A DNA stretch of 64,000 bases from Phenylobacterium sp. (GTDB lineage: Bacteria > Pseudomonadota > Alphaproteobacteria > Caulobacterales > Caulobacteraceae): contig NZ_JAUYAF010000035.1 of assembly GCF_030693625.1 (NCBI RefSeq), forward strand, positions 124,001-188,000, read 5' to 3'. Under the pieces are notes generated by a model. That model was not told the DNA's origin and did not search any database. It saw nothing but the letters and a program-made list of their open reading frames with translations. The position numbers and the translations under genes were made by a program. Shown one piece after another: positions 51,498 to 60,164 of the stretch. Each line of letters opens with the position of its first letter. Position 1 is the stretch's first letter.

Positions 51498-53036
51498 TCA
51501 CTTCGAAAGCCCCCTCGCCGCCTCCGCGGGACTGGCCTTGTCGGTGTCGCGGTCGACGCTGTAGTTGGCGCCCTGCATGGCCGAGACCGGGATCGAACCC
51601 ACCAGGGGCTTCAGCGCGGCGAGCAGGCGCGGGTCGTCGGCCCGCTGGGGCGAGACCAGGATCACCGCGTCATAGGGCGGCAGGGCGCCCTTGGGATCGG
51701 TGAGCACCACCAGCTTGTCGGCGGCGATCCGGCCGTCCGAGGAGAAGGCCGAGATCACGTCGGCCTCACCGCCGGAGAGCGCCCGGTACATGAACGTCGG
51801 CTGGAAGGACCTCTGGGCCTTGAAACGGAAACCGTAGGCGGCGTCGACGGCCTTCCATTCCGGCCGCGACAGGAACTCGATATCGGTCCCCAGGGTCAGC
51901 TTGGGGGCCTCGCGGGCCAGGTCGGCCAGACTGACGATACCCAGCGCCTTGGCCCGGTCGGCCTTCATGGCGAAGGCGTAGGCGTTCTCGAATCCCAGGG
52001 AGCCCAGGACGGTCACCCCGTCCCGCTTCTCGAGCTCGGTGGTCAGGCCGTCCAGCACCGCCTGGCGCCCCGGATTGTCCTGGCGGTTCAGGACATTGGT
52101 CCACAGCGTGCCCGTATAGTCGACATAGACGTCCAGCTCACCGGCGGCCAAGGCGCGGTAGGCCACCGCCGAGCCCAGGTCTTCCTTGCGGCTGACCGTC
52201 GCGCCGGCCCGTTCCAGGCGGTCGGCCATCAGTTCGGCCAGGATGTACTGCTCGGAGAAGTTCTTGGCGCCCACCACATAGCTGCCCGGCTTGCCGAAGG
52301 TCGCCAAAGGCAGGATGGCGATCACGATCCCCACCAGGAGCCCTATCGCCCCGCCGATCATCAGCCGGCGGTCGCGTCTCGCAGCGCCCGTTTCGATCAG
52401 CCCCAGCAGCTGGTCGGCGGTCATCGCCAGGACCGCCGAGGCCGCGCAGCCGAACAGGACGCTGACCCAGTTCTCGGTCTGCAGGCCGGCGAAGATGTAG
52501 TTGCCCAGGCTGGTCTGGCCCACCGGCGTCGAGAGGGTCGCCGCTCCGATGGTCCAGACGGCGGCGGTGCGCACGCCGGCCATGATCACCGGCATGGCGA
52601 GCGGCAGCTCCACCTGGAAGAGCTTCTGGCGCGCGGTCATCCCCACCCCGTCGGCGGCCTCCCGCACCGCCGGGTCGACGCCGAGGATGCCGGTGGTGGC
52701 CGTTCGCAGGATCGGCAGCATCGAATAGAGGGTCAGCGCCAGCAGGGAGGGCAGGAAGCCCAGGGCCGAGAACCCGTGCCCGGTCAGCGACAGGCTCAGG
52801 GCCGAGACCACCAGCAGCAGCGGATAGAACAGGGCCAGCAGGGCCAGGCTCGGGATGGTCTGGATCAGGCCGGCGAAGGCCAGGACCGGCCAGCGCAGGC
52901 GTGGGCTGCGGCTGGCGGCCACCGCCAGCGGCAGGCTGATGATCAGGCCCAGCGCCAGGGCCGAGGCGCTCAGCAGCACGTGCCAGGCCAGGTATTCGGG
53001 CAGCAGATCGAAGGCGGCGGCCAGGTTCGGGTTCAC
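51498..53036 (-). CDS. Osmoprotectant ABC transporter, permease fused to substrate-binding protein
   Basis: This encodes 512 residues. Residues about 1-230 are an OpuCB-type permease with the EAA loop (AVREAADGVGMTARQKLFQVELPLAMP). After a further span (about 225-245), residues 250-505 form an OpuCC-type binding domain (YVVGAKNFSEQYILAELMADRL, ELDVYVDYTGTLW). The fusion tethers the binding protein to the channel, as in the OpuCABC/choline-type fused family. The likely substrates are glycine betaine, choline or related quaternary ammonium compounds. The gene overlaps the ATPase gene by 4 bases. Confidence 0.88.
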   Translation of the reverse strand: MNPNLAAAFDLLPEYLAWHVLLSASALALGLIISLPLAVAASRSPRLRWPVLAFAGLIQTIPSLALLALFYPLLLVVSALSLSLTGHGFSALGFLPSLLALTLYSMLPILRTATTGILGVDPAVREAADGVGMTARQKLFQVELPLAMPVIMAGVRTAAVWTIGAATLSTPVGQTSLGNYIFAGLQTENWVSVLFGCAASAVLAMTADQLLGLIETGAARRDRRLMIGGAIGLLVGIVIAILPLATFGKPGSYVVGAKNFSEQYILAELMADRLERAGATVSRKEDLGSAVAYRALAAGELDVYVDYTGTLWTNVLNRQDNPGRQAVLDGLTTELEKRDGVTVLGSLGFENAYAFAMKADRAKALGIVSLADLAREAPKLTLGTDIEFLSRPEWKAVDAAYGFRFKAQRSFQPTFMYRALSGGEADVISAFSSDGRIAADKLVVLTDPKGALPPYDAVILVSPQRADDPRLLAALKPLVGSIPVSAMQGANYSVDRDTDKASPAEAARGLSK

Positions 53037-53809
53037 GAGGCGCTCTCCGACAGGCGGGCGGCCAGCCGCTCGGCCTGGCGACGCGGTGCGTCCATCAGGG
53101 CCCGAACATCGGGGTCGACACTGGAGGCGCTGAGCCCCCCAGGGGTCCCGTCGGCCACGATCACACCGGCCTTCAGCACCACGATCCGGTCGGCCAACAG
53201 CACCGCCTCGCTCATGTCATGGGTGACCATCACCGTGGTCAGGCCAAGCTGGTCATGCAGGGCGCGGTAGTCGGTTCCGAGCTGGTCGCGGGTCACCGGG
53301 TCCAGGGCGCCAAAGGGTTCATCCATCAGCATGACCTTCGGCTCGGCCGCCAGGGCGCGGGCCACGCCGACCCTCTGGCGTTGACCGCCCGACAGCGCGG
53401 CCGGCAGGCGCCCGCCCATCTCTCGCGGCAGGTCGACGAGGCCCAGCAGTTCCTCAACCCGGGCGGCCGTCCGCGCGGCGTCCCAGCCCAGCAGCTTGGG
53501 GGTGATGGCGATGTTCTCGGCCACGGTCAGATGCGGGAAGAGCCCGATCTCCTGGAAGACGTAGCCGATGCGGCGGCGCAGGACGTGGACCGGAACCGCC
53601 CCCGCATCCTCGCCCAGCACGCGCACCGCGCCGGCGTCCGGAGCCGCCAGGCGGTTGATGGTCTTGAGCAGGGTGGTCTTGCCCGACCCCGATGGCCCCA
53701 CCAGGGCCACGAACTCGCCAGGCGCGATGGAGAGGCTGACGCCGGCCAGGGCCGCATGGGCGGCGTAGCGTTTCTCGATGGCCGAGAGTTCGATGGCGGT
53801 CTGAGGCAT
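53033..53809 (-). CDS. Osmoprotectant ABC transporter ATP-binding protein
   Basis: This encodes 258 residues from ATG 53809. Walker A is GPSGSGKTT (38-46), the Q loop YVFQEIGLFPH, signature LSGGQRQRVGVARAL, Walker B VMLMDEPFGALDP and the switch TVMVTHDM. The protein is shorter than OpuAA/ProV-type ATPases and lacks CBS domains at the C-terminus, so regulation by ionic strength through CBS is unlikely. It is translationally coupled to the fused permease-binding protein. Confidence 0.9.
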   Translation of the reverse strand: MPQTAIELSAIEKRYAAHAALAGVSLSIAPGEFVALVGPSGSGKTTLLKTINRLAAPDAGAVRVLGEDAGAVPVHVLRRRIGYVFQEIGLFPHLTVAENIAITPKLLGWDAARTAARVEELLGLVDLPREMGGRLPAALSGGQRQRVGVARALAAEPKVMLMDEPFGALDPVTRDQLGTDYRALHDQLGLTTVMVTHDMSEAVLLADRIVVLKAGVIVADGTPGGLSASSVDPDVRALMDAPRRQAERLAARLSESAS

Positions 53810-53823
53810 CCTCAGACCATAGA

Positions 53824-53867
53824 GCGCTTTCCGGCGAAGTGGACTCCGGTTCGCCGCCCGAAAGCGC
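53824..53867. repeat. Palindromic intergenic element, copy 3
   Basis: Arms GCGCTTTC and GAAAGCGC enclose a core with GAAGTGG and CCGGTTCGCCGCCC. The core is nearly identical to copy 1 on the opposite strand, although the arms differ. It lies between the ATPase start and the fliE terminator. Confidence 0.75.
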
Positions 53868-53875
53868 GACAAGGC

Positions 53876-53903
53876 AAAAGCCCCGGCGCGGCGCGCGCCC
53901 GGG
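53876..53903 (-). terminator. Rho-independent terminator downstream of fliE
   Basis: On the minus strand CCCGGGCGCG pairs with CGCGCCGGGG (one mismatch, 3-base loop) and is followed by CTTTTG. It starts 10 bases after the fliE stop and ends the flgB-flgC-fliE transcript. Confidence 0.7.
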
Positions 53904-53912
53904 CAAGTGACC

Positions 53913-54218
53913 TCAGATCGGCATACGCATGATTTCCTGATAGGCGCTGATCACCTGGTCGCGGACGGCCATCACCGTCTCCAGGCTGGCCTCGGCCGCC
54001 GAGATCGAGGTGACCACATCGATCAGTTCGGCCTTGCCGGCCACATTGGCCTTGATCTGGTTTTCGGCATGCTTGGAGGCCTGCATGGCGTCGGTCATGG
54101 CCGACTTCACCAGGGACCCGAAATCGAGGCCGCCCTCGGCGGCGGCGCCGGTTGGCTTGGCGGCCCCCACCCCTTGAGTGGAGGCGTAGGCCTTGGCGGC
54201 GGCGAGCGCGGTCATCAT
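53913..54218 (-). CDS. fliE: Flagellar hook-basal body complex protein FliE
   Basis: This encodes 101 residues, the normal FliE length. The C-terminal two-thirds ([21 protein letters not shown], then [37 protein letters not shown]) is the conserved helical region. FliE joins the MS ring to the proximal rod and is the first rod-type substrate exported. It ends the flgB-flgC-fliE operon, 11 bases after flgC. Confidence 0.95.
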   Translation of the reverse strand: MMTALAAAKAYASTQGVGAAKPTGAAAEGGLDFGSLVKSAMTDAMQASKHAENQIKANVAGKAELIDVVTSISAAEASLETVMAVRDQVISAYQEIMRMPI

Positions 54219-54229
54219 GGCCTAGGATC

Positions 54230-54649
54230 CTATCGCTTCAGCAGATCAAGGGTGCGCGTTTCCATGGCGCGCGCCGTCTCGATCACGTTGAGGTTGGCCT
54301 CGTAGGCCCGCTGGGCCTCCTTCATATCCAGCGCCTCGACCAGGGTGTTGACGTTGGGGGTCTTCACATAGCCCTTGGCGTCGGCCGACGGATGGCCGGG
54401 TTCGTACTCGGTCTTGAAGTCACTCATGTCAGGGTCGACGCGGGTCATCCGCACCCCCATGCCGCCGTCGATCTTGACCGCGGTGAAGACCGGGGCCTGC
54501 CGCCGATAGGGGTCGCCGCCGGCGACCTTCGAGGTGGAGCCGGCGTTGGCCATGTTCTCGGCGATGATCCGCATCCGCCCCTGCTGGGCGCGAAGGGCGG
54601 TGGTGGCGATCGCCTGGGCGACACCGCTGACCGGTTTGATCTCGGGCAT
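54230..54649 (-). CDS. flgC: Flagellar basal-body rod protein FlgC
   Basis: This encodes 139 residues. The N-terminal rod helix ALRAQQGRMRIIAENMANAGST and the C-terminal VNTLVEALDMKEAQRAYEANLNVIETARAM are the paired D0 helices of rod and hook proteins. The central segment MTRVDPDMSDFKTEYEPGHPSADAKGYVKTPNVN is specific to FlgC. It lies 12 bases after flgB. Confidence 0.96.
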   Translation of the reverse strand: MPEIKPVSGVAQAIATTALRAQQGRMRIIAENMANAGSTSKVAGGDPYRRQAPVFTAVKIDGGMGVRMTRVDPDMSDFKTEYEPGHPSADAKGYVKTPNVNTLVEALDMKEAQRAYEANLNVIETARAMETRTLDLLKR

Positions 54650-54661
54650 CTATTTTCGCCT

Positions 54662-55084
54662 CTATTTCCCGGGGGCCCGCGCGGCCATCCGCAGCAGGTT
54701 GAGGGATTTCTGGTAGAAGCCGATCGCCGCCTCGTAGCTCATGCGAGCGTCGGACATCTTCATCATCTCCTCCTCCAGCACGACGGAGTTGCCGTCGAGC
54801 GTGGTCTCGGAGTCCTTGACGACCTTCGATTTGAAGTCGCCGCCGTTGCGCTGGCTGGGCGGCAGCATGTGGCCCACCTGGGTCACGGAAACCCGGCTGG
54901 CCCCATTGCTGGCGGCCTTCATCTGGGCGGCGAAGTCGTAGGGCTTCAGGTCCTTGGGCGAGAAGCCCGGGGTGTCGGAGTTGGCGACGTTCTGGGCGAT
55001 CAGCTTCTGGCGGTCGGACAGGTAACCCATCCGGCCGCGCAGCATCGAGAACAGGGGGATGTCGCCGATATCCATGGGAAACAT
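54662..55084 (-). CDS. flgB: Flagellar basal-body rod protein FlgB
   Basis: This encodes 140 residues from ATG 55084; a second ATG at 55075 gives MDIGDIPLFSML, also plausible because neither has a clear ribosome site. The rod helix MGYLSDRQKLIAQNVANSDTPGF and the C-terminal LNLLRMAAR region are conserved. It is a proximal-rod subunit. A TTAA-N7-TTAA box lies 16-30 bases upstream of the 55084 start. Confidence 0.95.
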   Translation of the reverse strand: MFPMDIGDIPLFSMLRGRMGYLSDRQKLIAQNVANSDTPGFSPKDLKPYDFAAQMKAASNGASRVSVTQVGHMLPPSQRNGGDFKSKVVKDSETTLDGNSVVLEEEMMKMSDARMSYEAAIGFYQKSLNLLRMAARAPGK

Positions 55085-55099
55085 GGTGAATAAATAGGG

Positions 55100-55114
55100 T
55101 TAATCGCTCCTTAA
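55100..55114. promoter_or_regulatory. CtrA box between divergent flgB and fliO
   Basis: TTAATCGCTCCTTAA is an exact TTAA-N7-TTAA, the classical CtrA binding motif. Its position between divergent flgB-flgC-fliE and fliO-fliP, in a 97-base gap, would allow one site to affect both early flagellar operons. Confidence 0.75.
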
Positions 55115-55181
55115 GACCCTTGCGGCACTTCTGGCCCTGACCGGCGCTTTCGGCCGGCCGCCTCCTCACCGTCTCATCGCG

Positions 55182-55457
55182 ATGGACTTCGCTATCTTCG
55201 CCCGGGCCGTGTTCGCCCTGGCCATCACCCTGGGACTCGTGGGCCTGGCCGCCGTGGCCCTGCGCCGCTTCGGACCCGAGGCCCTGGCGCGCTTCACCGC
55301 CGCCACGGGCCGCAAGGAACGCCGCCTGGCGGTCGTGGAAAGCCTGGTGCTCGATCCTTCCCGACGCCTGGTCCTGGTCTCCTGCGACGGCGAGGAGCGT
55401 CTGTTGCTGCTGGGCGAGGGCCAGGTCCTCCCGCCCGTGAAGAAGGGCCGCGCCTGA
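55182..55457 (+). CDS. fliO: Flagellar biosynthesis protein FliO
   Basis: This encodes 91 residues. One membrane span (FARAVFALAITLGLVGLAAVAL) is followed by a small cytoplasmic domain with VVESLVLDPSRRLVLVSCDGEERLLLLG, the FliO/FliZ pattern. FliO helps assemble the FliP ring. Its TGA overlaps the fliP ATG by one base, so translation is coupled. Confidence 0.9.
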   Translation: MDFAIFARAVFALAITLGLVGLAAVALRRFGPEALARFTAATGRKERRLAVVESLVLDPSRRLVLVSCDGEERLLLLGEGQVLPPVKKGRA

Positions 55458-56254
55458 TGGCCGGAAGGTTCAAGTCCCTCATCCAGCTGCGCGCCGAAGA
55501 CTGGCGCCGGGCCTTCCTGCTGGCCGCGCTCATCACCCTGGGCAGCCTGATCCTGCCGGCCACGGCCCTGGCCCAGGCGGTGAACATCAACCTGGGCACC
55601 GGGGCGGGACTGACCGAGCGGGTCGTCCAGCTGATGGGCCTGCTCACGGTCCTGTCGCTGGCGCCTTCGATCGTCATCATGACCACCTCCTTCGTGCGGA
55701 TCGTGGTGGTCCTGTCGCTATTGCGCACGGCGCTCGGCCTGCAGCAGAGCCCGCCCAACGCGGTGATCATCAGCCTGGCCATCTTCCTGTCGGCCATCGT
55801 CATGGGTCCGACCCTGCAGAAATCCTACGACGAGGGGATCAAGCCGCTGCTGGAGCAGCAGATCGAGCTGCCGCAGGCCTTCGACTCCGCCAGCGAGCCG
55901 CTGAAGACCTTCATGCTGTCTCAGGTGGACCGCGAGGACCTCTCGCTCTTCGTGCGGCTGTCCAAGATCGAGCGGCCCCGGACCATGCAGGAAATCCCGA
56001 TCCGGGTGGTCACCCCGGCCTTCATGATCTCGGAACTCAAGCGCGCCTTCGAGATTGGCTTCCTGCTGTTCATCCCTTTCCTGGTGATCGACCTGGTGGT
56101 GGCCAGCGTGCTGATGAGCATGGGTATGATGATGCTGCCGCCGGTGGTGGTGTCCCTGCCCTTCAAGCTGATCTTCTTCGTCCTGGTGGACGGCTGGCGG
56201 CTGGTGGCGGGCAGCCTTGTGGAAAGCTTCCAGCGCGGAGCCGGCGGGGGCTGA
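55457..56254 (+). CDS. fliP: Flagellar export apparatus protein FliP
   Basis: This encodes 265 residues. An N-terminal span or signal is followed by conserved FliP segments: SLAPSIVIMTTSFVRIVVVLSLLRTALGLQQSPPN, TPAFMISELKRAFEIGFLLFIPFLVIDLVVASVLMSMGM and LPFKLIFFVLVDGWRL. Five copies form the core of the export gate. Its stop codon directly abuts the stop of the convergent TPR gene with no spacer. Confidence 0.96.
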   Translation: MAGRFKSLIQLRAEDWRRAFLLAALITLGSLILPATALAQAVNINLGTGAGLTERVVQLMGLLTVLSLAPSIVIMTTSFVRIVVVLSLLRTALGLQQSPPNAVIISLAIFLSAIVMGPTLQKSYDEGIKPLLEQQIELPQAFDSASEPLKTFMLSQVDREDLSLFVRLSKIERPRTMQEIPIRVVTPAFMISELKRAFEIGFLLFIPFLVIDLVVASVLMSMGMMMLPPVVVSLPFKLIFFVLVDGWRLVAGSLVESFQRGAGGG

Positions 56255-59182
56255 TCAGCCCTTGCTCGGCGGGGCCGCGGCCTGGGCCGTCCTGGCCGGG
56301 GCCGGGGTGGCGGCCGTGCGCAGGCCGACGGGGGCGGGCCTGTCGCGGAACCGCACCTTCATCTTGGCGACCCAGCCCGCGAAGGCCTCGTTGTCGGCGG
56401 TGATGCGGCCGAAGTCGGCGACACTGAGCCGACCGTCCTGCACGCCCGACAGCGCCACGCGCAGGGCGTCCGGATTGCGCGCCTGGTCGGTGAAGCCCTG
56501 GTAGCGTTCGCGCAGACGCGACAGCGCCCCGTCGTCGCCGGCCAGGCTGTAGGCGACGCCGGCGCGGAGCAGCTTGCCCTCCTCCTCGGCGGCCAGCGGG
56601 CCCGGATACTTCCAGCGGTCGGCCAGCGACTTTTCGAACAGGACGCCGGCGCCCGACCAGTCCTTCTTCTTCCACACCACCTCGGCCCGCAGGTCGGCGC
56701 CTTCGCGGGAGGTGTCGCGCTCCATGACCTCCAGGGCTGCATCGAGGCGACCGAGGGCCATCAGGGCGCGGGCCTCCACCAGGCGACGCTCGACGTTGAG
56801 GGCGGTGGGCAGGATGGTGGTGCGTGAGCTGTTGATGGCCATCAGCGCCTGCTCGGGCTTGCGGTCCATGAGGTAGATCAGGGCCAGGTCCGTCGCCACC
56901 TGGGCCCGGGGCACGCCGTCGAGGCGATTGTCGGCCTGGTACTTCAGGAGATCTGCGGCCTGGTCCAGCAGGTCGACATCCACCAGCCGGCGGACCAGCT
57001 TGCGGACCATCTGGTCGCCGTCGGCGCCCAGGGGGGTCAGTTCCTTGAAGTCGTAGAACAGGGCCAGCGCCTGGATCGGCTCCAGCCCGTCGGCGGTCCC
57101 GCTGAGGAACAGGGCGCGGAAGGCGCCGGCCAGGTCGTTCTGCAGCTGCAGGGCTTCCGGCAGGTCGGGCAGCCTCTGCCCCGCCGACCGCAACGCCTCC
57201 AGCGCCTCGCGGTAACGACCCTGGTTCAGATAGAGCTGGCCCAGCGCACGGATCGTCTCCAACTCGGTGGAGTCGCCGCGCCAGCGGTAGCGCAGGCCGT
57301 CGAAGACGTTGGCGGCCTGGACCGGCGTGATCTTGCCCGAGGCCAGCCGGATCTGGGTGGCGCGCAGCAGGGCGGGCGCCGACAGCGACTCCACCGGGGC
57401 GCTGGTGACGGCGGCATAGATGCGCAGCGCCCGCTCCGGGTGCCCCTGGGCCTCCACCACGCGGGCCTGGACCAAGCGTGTGGCCAGTTCCTCCAGCGGC
57501 GCGGTCTTGTCCATCAGGGCCAGCTTGATGCGGGCGTCGGCGCCATCGATGTCCCCGAGCGCGAGGGCCGCCTGGGCGTCGCCGCGGGCGAAGCGGGCCT
57601 TCCAGGCCGGGGAGAACTGGTCGAAGGCCTCGGCGCCGGCGGCGAACTGACTACGGGCCTCCGGCCACTGGGCCAGTTGGGAGGCGACGTAGGAACGCCA
57701 CAGGGCCGCCGAGGGGTCGTCAGCCAGGATCGGCGCGGAGAAGTCTGCCTCCGCCTCCTTGTAGCGCCGCGCCATCACACGGGCGATGCCGCGCAGGCCG
57801 CGGAACTCCGGGTCGTCCAGCAATTCCTGGTGGGTGCGCGCCGTGTCGTTGAGCACCCCGATGGCTTCGAAGGAAAGCTCCGAGCCCACCAGGAAGCGGG
57901 CCAGCGCCATACGCGCGGCCACGGGCGCATCCCGGCCCTTGCTGGCCTCATCCATGGAGGCGTTGAGCAGGGCGTTGTAGCGGACCAGGAAGCCGCCCTT
58001 GCCGGTCTTCGGCCAGTTGGCGTAGTCGATCAGGGCCGGCATCCCGGCCGGCTGCGGGGCCCCGAGATCGGCCTCGGCCCGTTCGACGCCGGCCGAGATC
58101 GGCGACAGGGTCAGGCCCGTCGGCCGGCCGATCTGCACCAGATCGCCCTGGTGGCTGAGGTTCAGATCGTCAACATAGGACTCCAGCGCCATGCCCTGGG
58201 CCGACGGCAGCACGGCCATCTGAACATATTCACGGCGGCTGGGCACGCCCTTGGCGGGACCGAGCGCGGTGACGACCGACAGGGTGTCACCCACGATGGG
58301 GTCGCCCACCTTCAGAGTTCGGGTCGTGCCGGAGACCACAGCCTTGAGGGCCGCTGGTCCGCCGACATCATCGCGGACGATGCGGACCTGGCTGCTCTGG
58401 CTCTGGGCGCCGGGACCAATCGCCACGGTCCAGACCGCTCCCTGGGCCGAGGCGAAGAAGGGGGTGCCCTTCGGCGCCGCGATGCGGACGGCGGAATAGT
58501 CAGAGCCCTTGAAGCTCTGCACCTTGGAAAACTGGCGAAGGCCCCGAGGGGCCCTGGAGACGTCGAGATCGGCGGGCGCGTCGAACACCACCCATATGGC
58601 GTCACCCCTCCGGAACACCGCCGCCCCGTTCGGATTGGCCCAGGGGAAGGTCAGCATGACCTGTCCGTTGACCAGCTTGGCGTCCATCGCCACCACGCCG
58701 CTGGCCGGGACGGGATTGGGGCGCGGCGGCTCTGGCGCGACGATCGGGACCGAGGTCGCCGCGAGTTCGGGCTCGGGCGGCGGGGGCCGTTCGAACAGGT
58801 TGATATAGGTGGCGCCGTCGGCGTTCCCGACCTTGGCCTCGGCGTTCTCGGTCAGGGTCAGGACCAGTTCCAGCCCGCCGCCGGAGTGGCGGGCCTCGGC
58901 GGTCTTCAGCCACTTGGGGGGATCGACCCGCAGTCGCGAGATATCGGGATTGGCGTCCCGGTTGAACTTCAGGGTCAGGACCTGGCCATCGCGCCTGGTG
59001 ACGGCGCGCGCGCCGCCCGCCCAGTGCAGCTCGATGCGCGAGAAGTCCTTGGCCTGGGCCACGTGCACGTCCAGCGGGCCGCGAGCGGCGACCTGCGCCG
59101 GCGCGGCCACGCCGGTAGGCGCGATCACGCCGGCGATGCAGATCGCCGCGACGCTGGAGTGAAGGGCCCGGCGCAGGCTCAA
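56255..59182 (-). CDS. Large exported TPR-like protein in the fliLM operon
   Basis: This encodes 975 residues. A signal peptide (MSLRRALHSSVAAICIAGVIAPTGVAAPA) is followed by an AMIN-like beta region (about 35-135: DFSRIELHWAGGARAVTRRDG, LVLTLTENAEAKVG), a Pro-rich linker, a second beta region to about 390, and then some 550 residues of helical pairs resembling TPRs (FEAIGVLNDTARTHQELL, RYREALEALRSAGQRL, GRLDAALEVMERDTS). It starts 4 bases after the MotE-like gene, the last member of fliL-fliM-DUF6468-motE-like-TPR. Its periplasmic location and operon suggest a role in motor placement, stator assembly or the flagellar cell-wall passage. No named homologue was recognised. Confidence 0.75.
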   Translation of the reverse strand: MSLRRALHSSVAAICIAGVIAPTGVAAPAQVAARGPLDVHVAQAKDFSRIELHWAGGARAVTRRDGQVLTLKFNRDANPDISRLRVDPPKWLKTAEARHSGGGLELVLTLTENAEAKVGNADGATYINLFERPPPPEPELAATSVPIVAPEPPRPNPVPASGVVAMDAKLVNGQVMLTFPWANPNGAAVFRRGDAIWVVFDAPADLDVSRAPRGLRQFSKVQSFKGSDYSAVRIAAPKGTPFFASAQGAVWTVAIGPGAQSQSSQVRIVRDDVGGPAALKAVVSGTTRTLKVGDPIVGDTLSVVTALGPAKGVPSRREYVQMAVLPSAQGMALESYVDDLNLSHQGDLVQIGRPTGLTLSPISAGVERAEADLGAPQPAGMPALIDYANWPKTGKGGFLVRYNALLNASMDEASKGRDAPVAARMALARFLVGSELSFEAIGVLNDTARTHQELLDDPEFRGLRGIARVMARRYKEAEADFSAPILADDPSAALWRSYVASQLAQWPEARSQFAAGAEAFDQFSPAWKARFARGDAQAALALGDIDGADARIKLALMDKTAPLEELATRLVQARVVEAQGHPERALRIYAAVTSAPVESLSAPALLRATQIRLASGKITPVQAANVFDGLRYRWRGDSTELETIRALGQLYLNQGRYREALEALRSAGQRLPDLPEALQLQNDLAGAFRALFLSGTADGLEPIQALALFYDFKELTPLGADGDQMVRKLVRRLVDVDLLDQAADLLKYQADNRLDGVPRAQVATDLALIYLMDRKPEQALMAINSSRTTILPTALNVERRLVEARALMALGRLDAALEVMERDTSREGADLRAEVVWKKKDWSGAGVLFEKSLADRWKYPGPLAAEEEGKLLRAGVAYSLAGDDGALSRLRERYQGFTDQARNPDALRVALSGVQDGRLSVADFGRITADNEAFAGWVAKMKVRFRDRPAPVGLRTAATPAPARTAQAAAPPSKG

Positions 59183-59186
59183 TGGA

Positions 59187-60164
59187 CTAGCCGGCCTTCG
59201 GGGGAGCCGCCGCCGCGGGGGTGGCGGGTTGGGCGCTCGGAGCGGCGGCGGCCGGGGCCGCGGCCGCCTGCTGCACCGGCGCCGCCTTCGGCGCGGGTTT
59301 GCGGGCGGCGACCTTTTTCGGCGCGGCCTTGCGCGGCGCCGCCTTGGGGGCCGGAGCCGGTTCGGCGGTGGGGTCGATGGAGGCCTGCTTCGGCGCCGCG
59401 ACGTTCGCCGCGGCGTTGGAGGCCGCGCCCTCGGCGTTGGCCGCGACCCTGCGGGCGTCGGCGAAGCGACGTGACAGGCTCTCGGTCAGGCGTTTGGCCT
59501 CGGCCGGCGGCATGGCGGCGATGATCGCCGAGAGCGAGCGCTCCTTCATCTTGCCGGCGATGGGCAGGCGCACGGAGTCGTCCAGCAGGACCATGCGGGG
59601 CGCGGCGTCCTTGGCCTTCATGCCCTCGAACACCTTCACCAGGCGGTCCACCTCGCCCTGCTCCTTGCCGTCGGCCTGGTTCAGGAGGGTCTGCATGTCG
59701 CCCTTGAGGCCGGTGAGGGTCTTGACCTTGGCGTCGAGCTTGGCCTCTGCGGCGGCCAGCAGGGCCAGTTGCACGTCGAGGTCCTGCTCGCGCTGATCCA
59801 GTTGGCCCCTGCGCGAACCCAGGCTCTGCAGGATCTGCAACTCGGCGGGCGACAGGCCCGCCTCCTTGGCCAGTTCGGCGGCGGTGGGGGCGCAGACGGC
59901 CGGAGGCGCCTTGGGCGCCAGCGACAGGGAAGAGGCGTCCAGGGCCGAGCCGACAGCCGCGCCCTCGGCGCCCACCGTTGCGGCCTGCGCCTTGCCGGCG
60001 TCAGCGCCGGCCTTGCCGCTCAGCGGCTTGGCGGCTTCCTCGGCGAAGGCCTTGGCGCCGGAGAACATGTCGGGCAGCGACTTGGCGCCGGCCATGGCGT
60101 TGACCGCCAGGACCCCGGCGGCGGCGATGCCCACCAGGGGCAGGATACGGGGGATATTTTTCAT
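59187..60164 (-). CDS. MotE-like coiled-coil motility protein with Ala/Pro/Lys-rich tail
   Basis: This encodes 325 residues. An N-terminal span (ILPLVGIAAAGVLAVNAMAG) is followed by a linker, a coiled coil (about 112-165: SLGSRRGQLDQREQDLDVQLALLAAAEAKLDAKV) and a MgtE-N/FliG-like helical domain (about 175-245: AIIAAMPPAEAKRLTESLSRRF). This order matches the MotE family, chaperones of the periplasmic motility protein MotC in rhizobia. The last 75 residues are low-complexity Ala/Pro/Lys. A Caulobacter flagellar-positioning protein with a Pro-rich periplasmic domain (PflI) is another possible relative, but only from memory. It overlaps the upstream gene by 4 bases. Confidence 0.7.
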   Translation of the reverse strand: MKNIPRILPLVGIAAAGVLAVNAMAGAKSLPDMFSGAKAFAEEAAKPLSGKAGADAGKAQAATVGAEGAAVGSALDASSLSLAPKAPPAVCAPTAAELAKEAGLSPAELQILQSLGSRRGQLDQREQDLDVQLALLAAAEAKLDAKVKTLTGLKGDMQTLLNQADGKEQGEVDRLVKVFEGMKAKDAAPRMVLLDDSVRLPIAGKMKERSLSAIIAAMPPAEAKRLTESLSRRFADARRVAANAEGAASNAAANVAAPKQASIDPTAEPAPAPKAAPRKAAPKKVAARKPAPKAAPVQQAAAAPAAAAPSAQPATPAAAAPPKAG

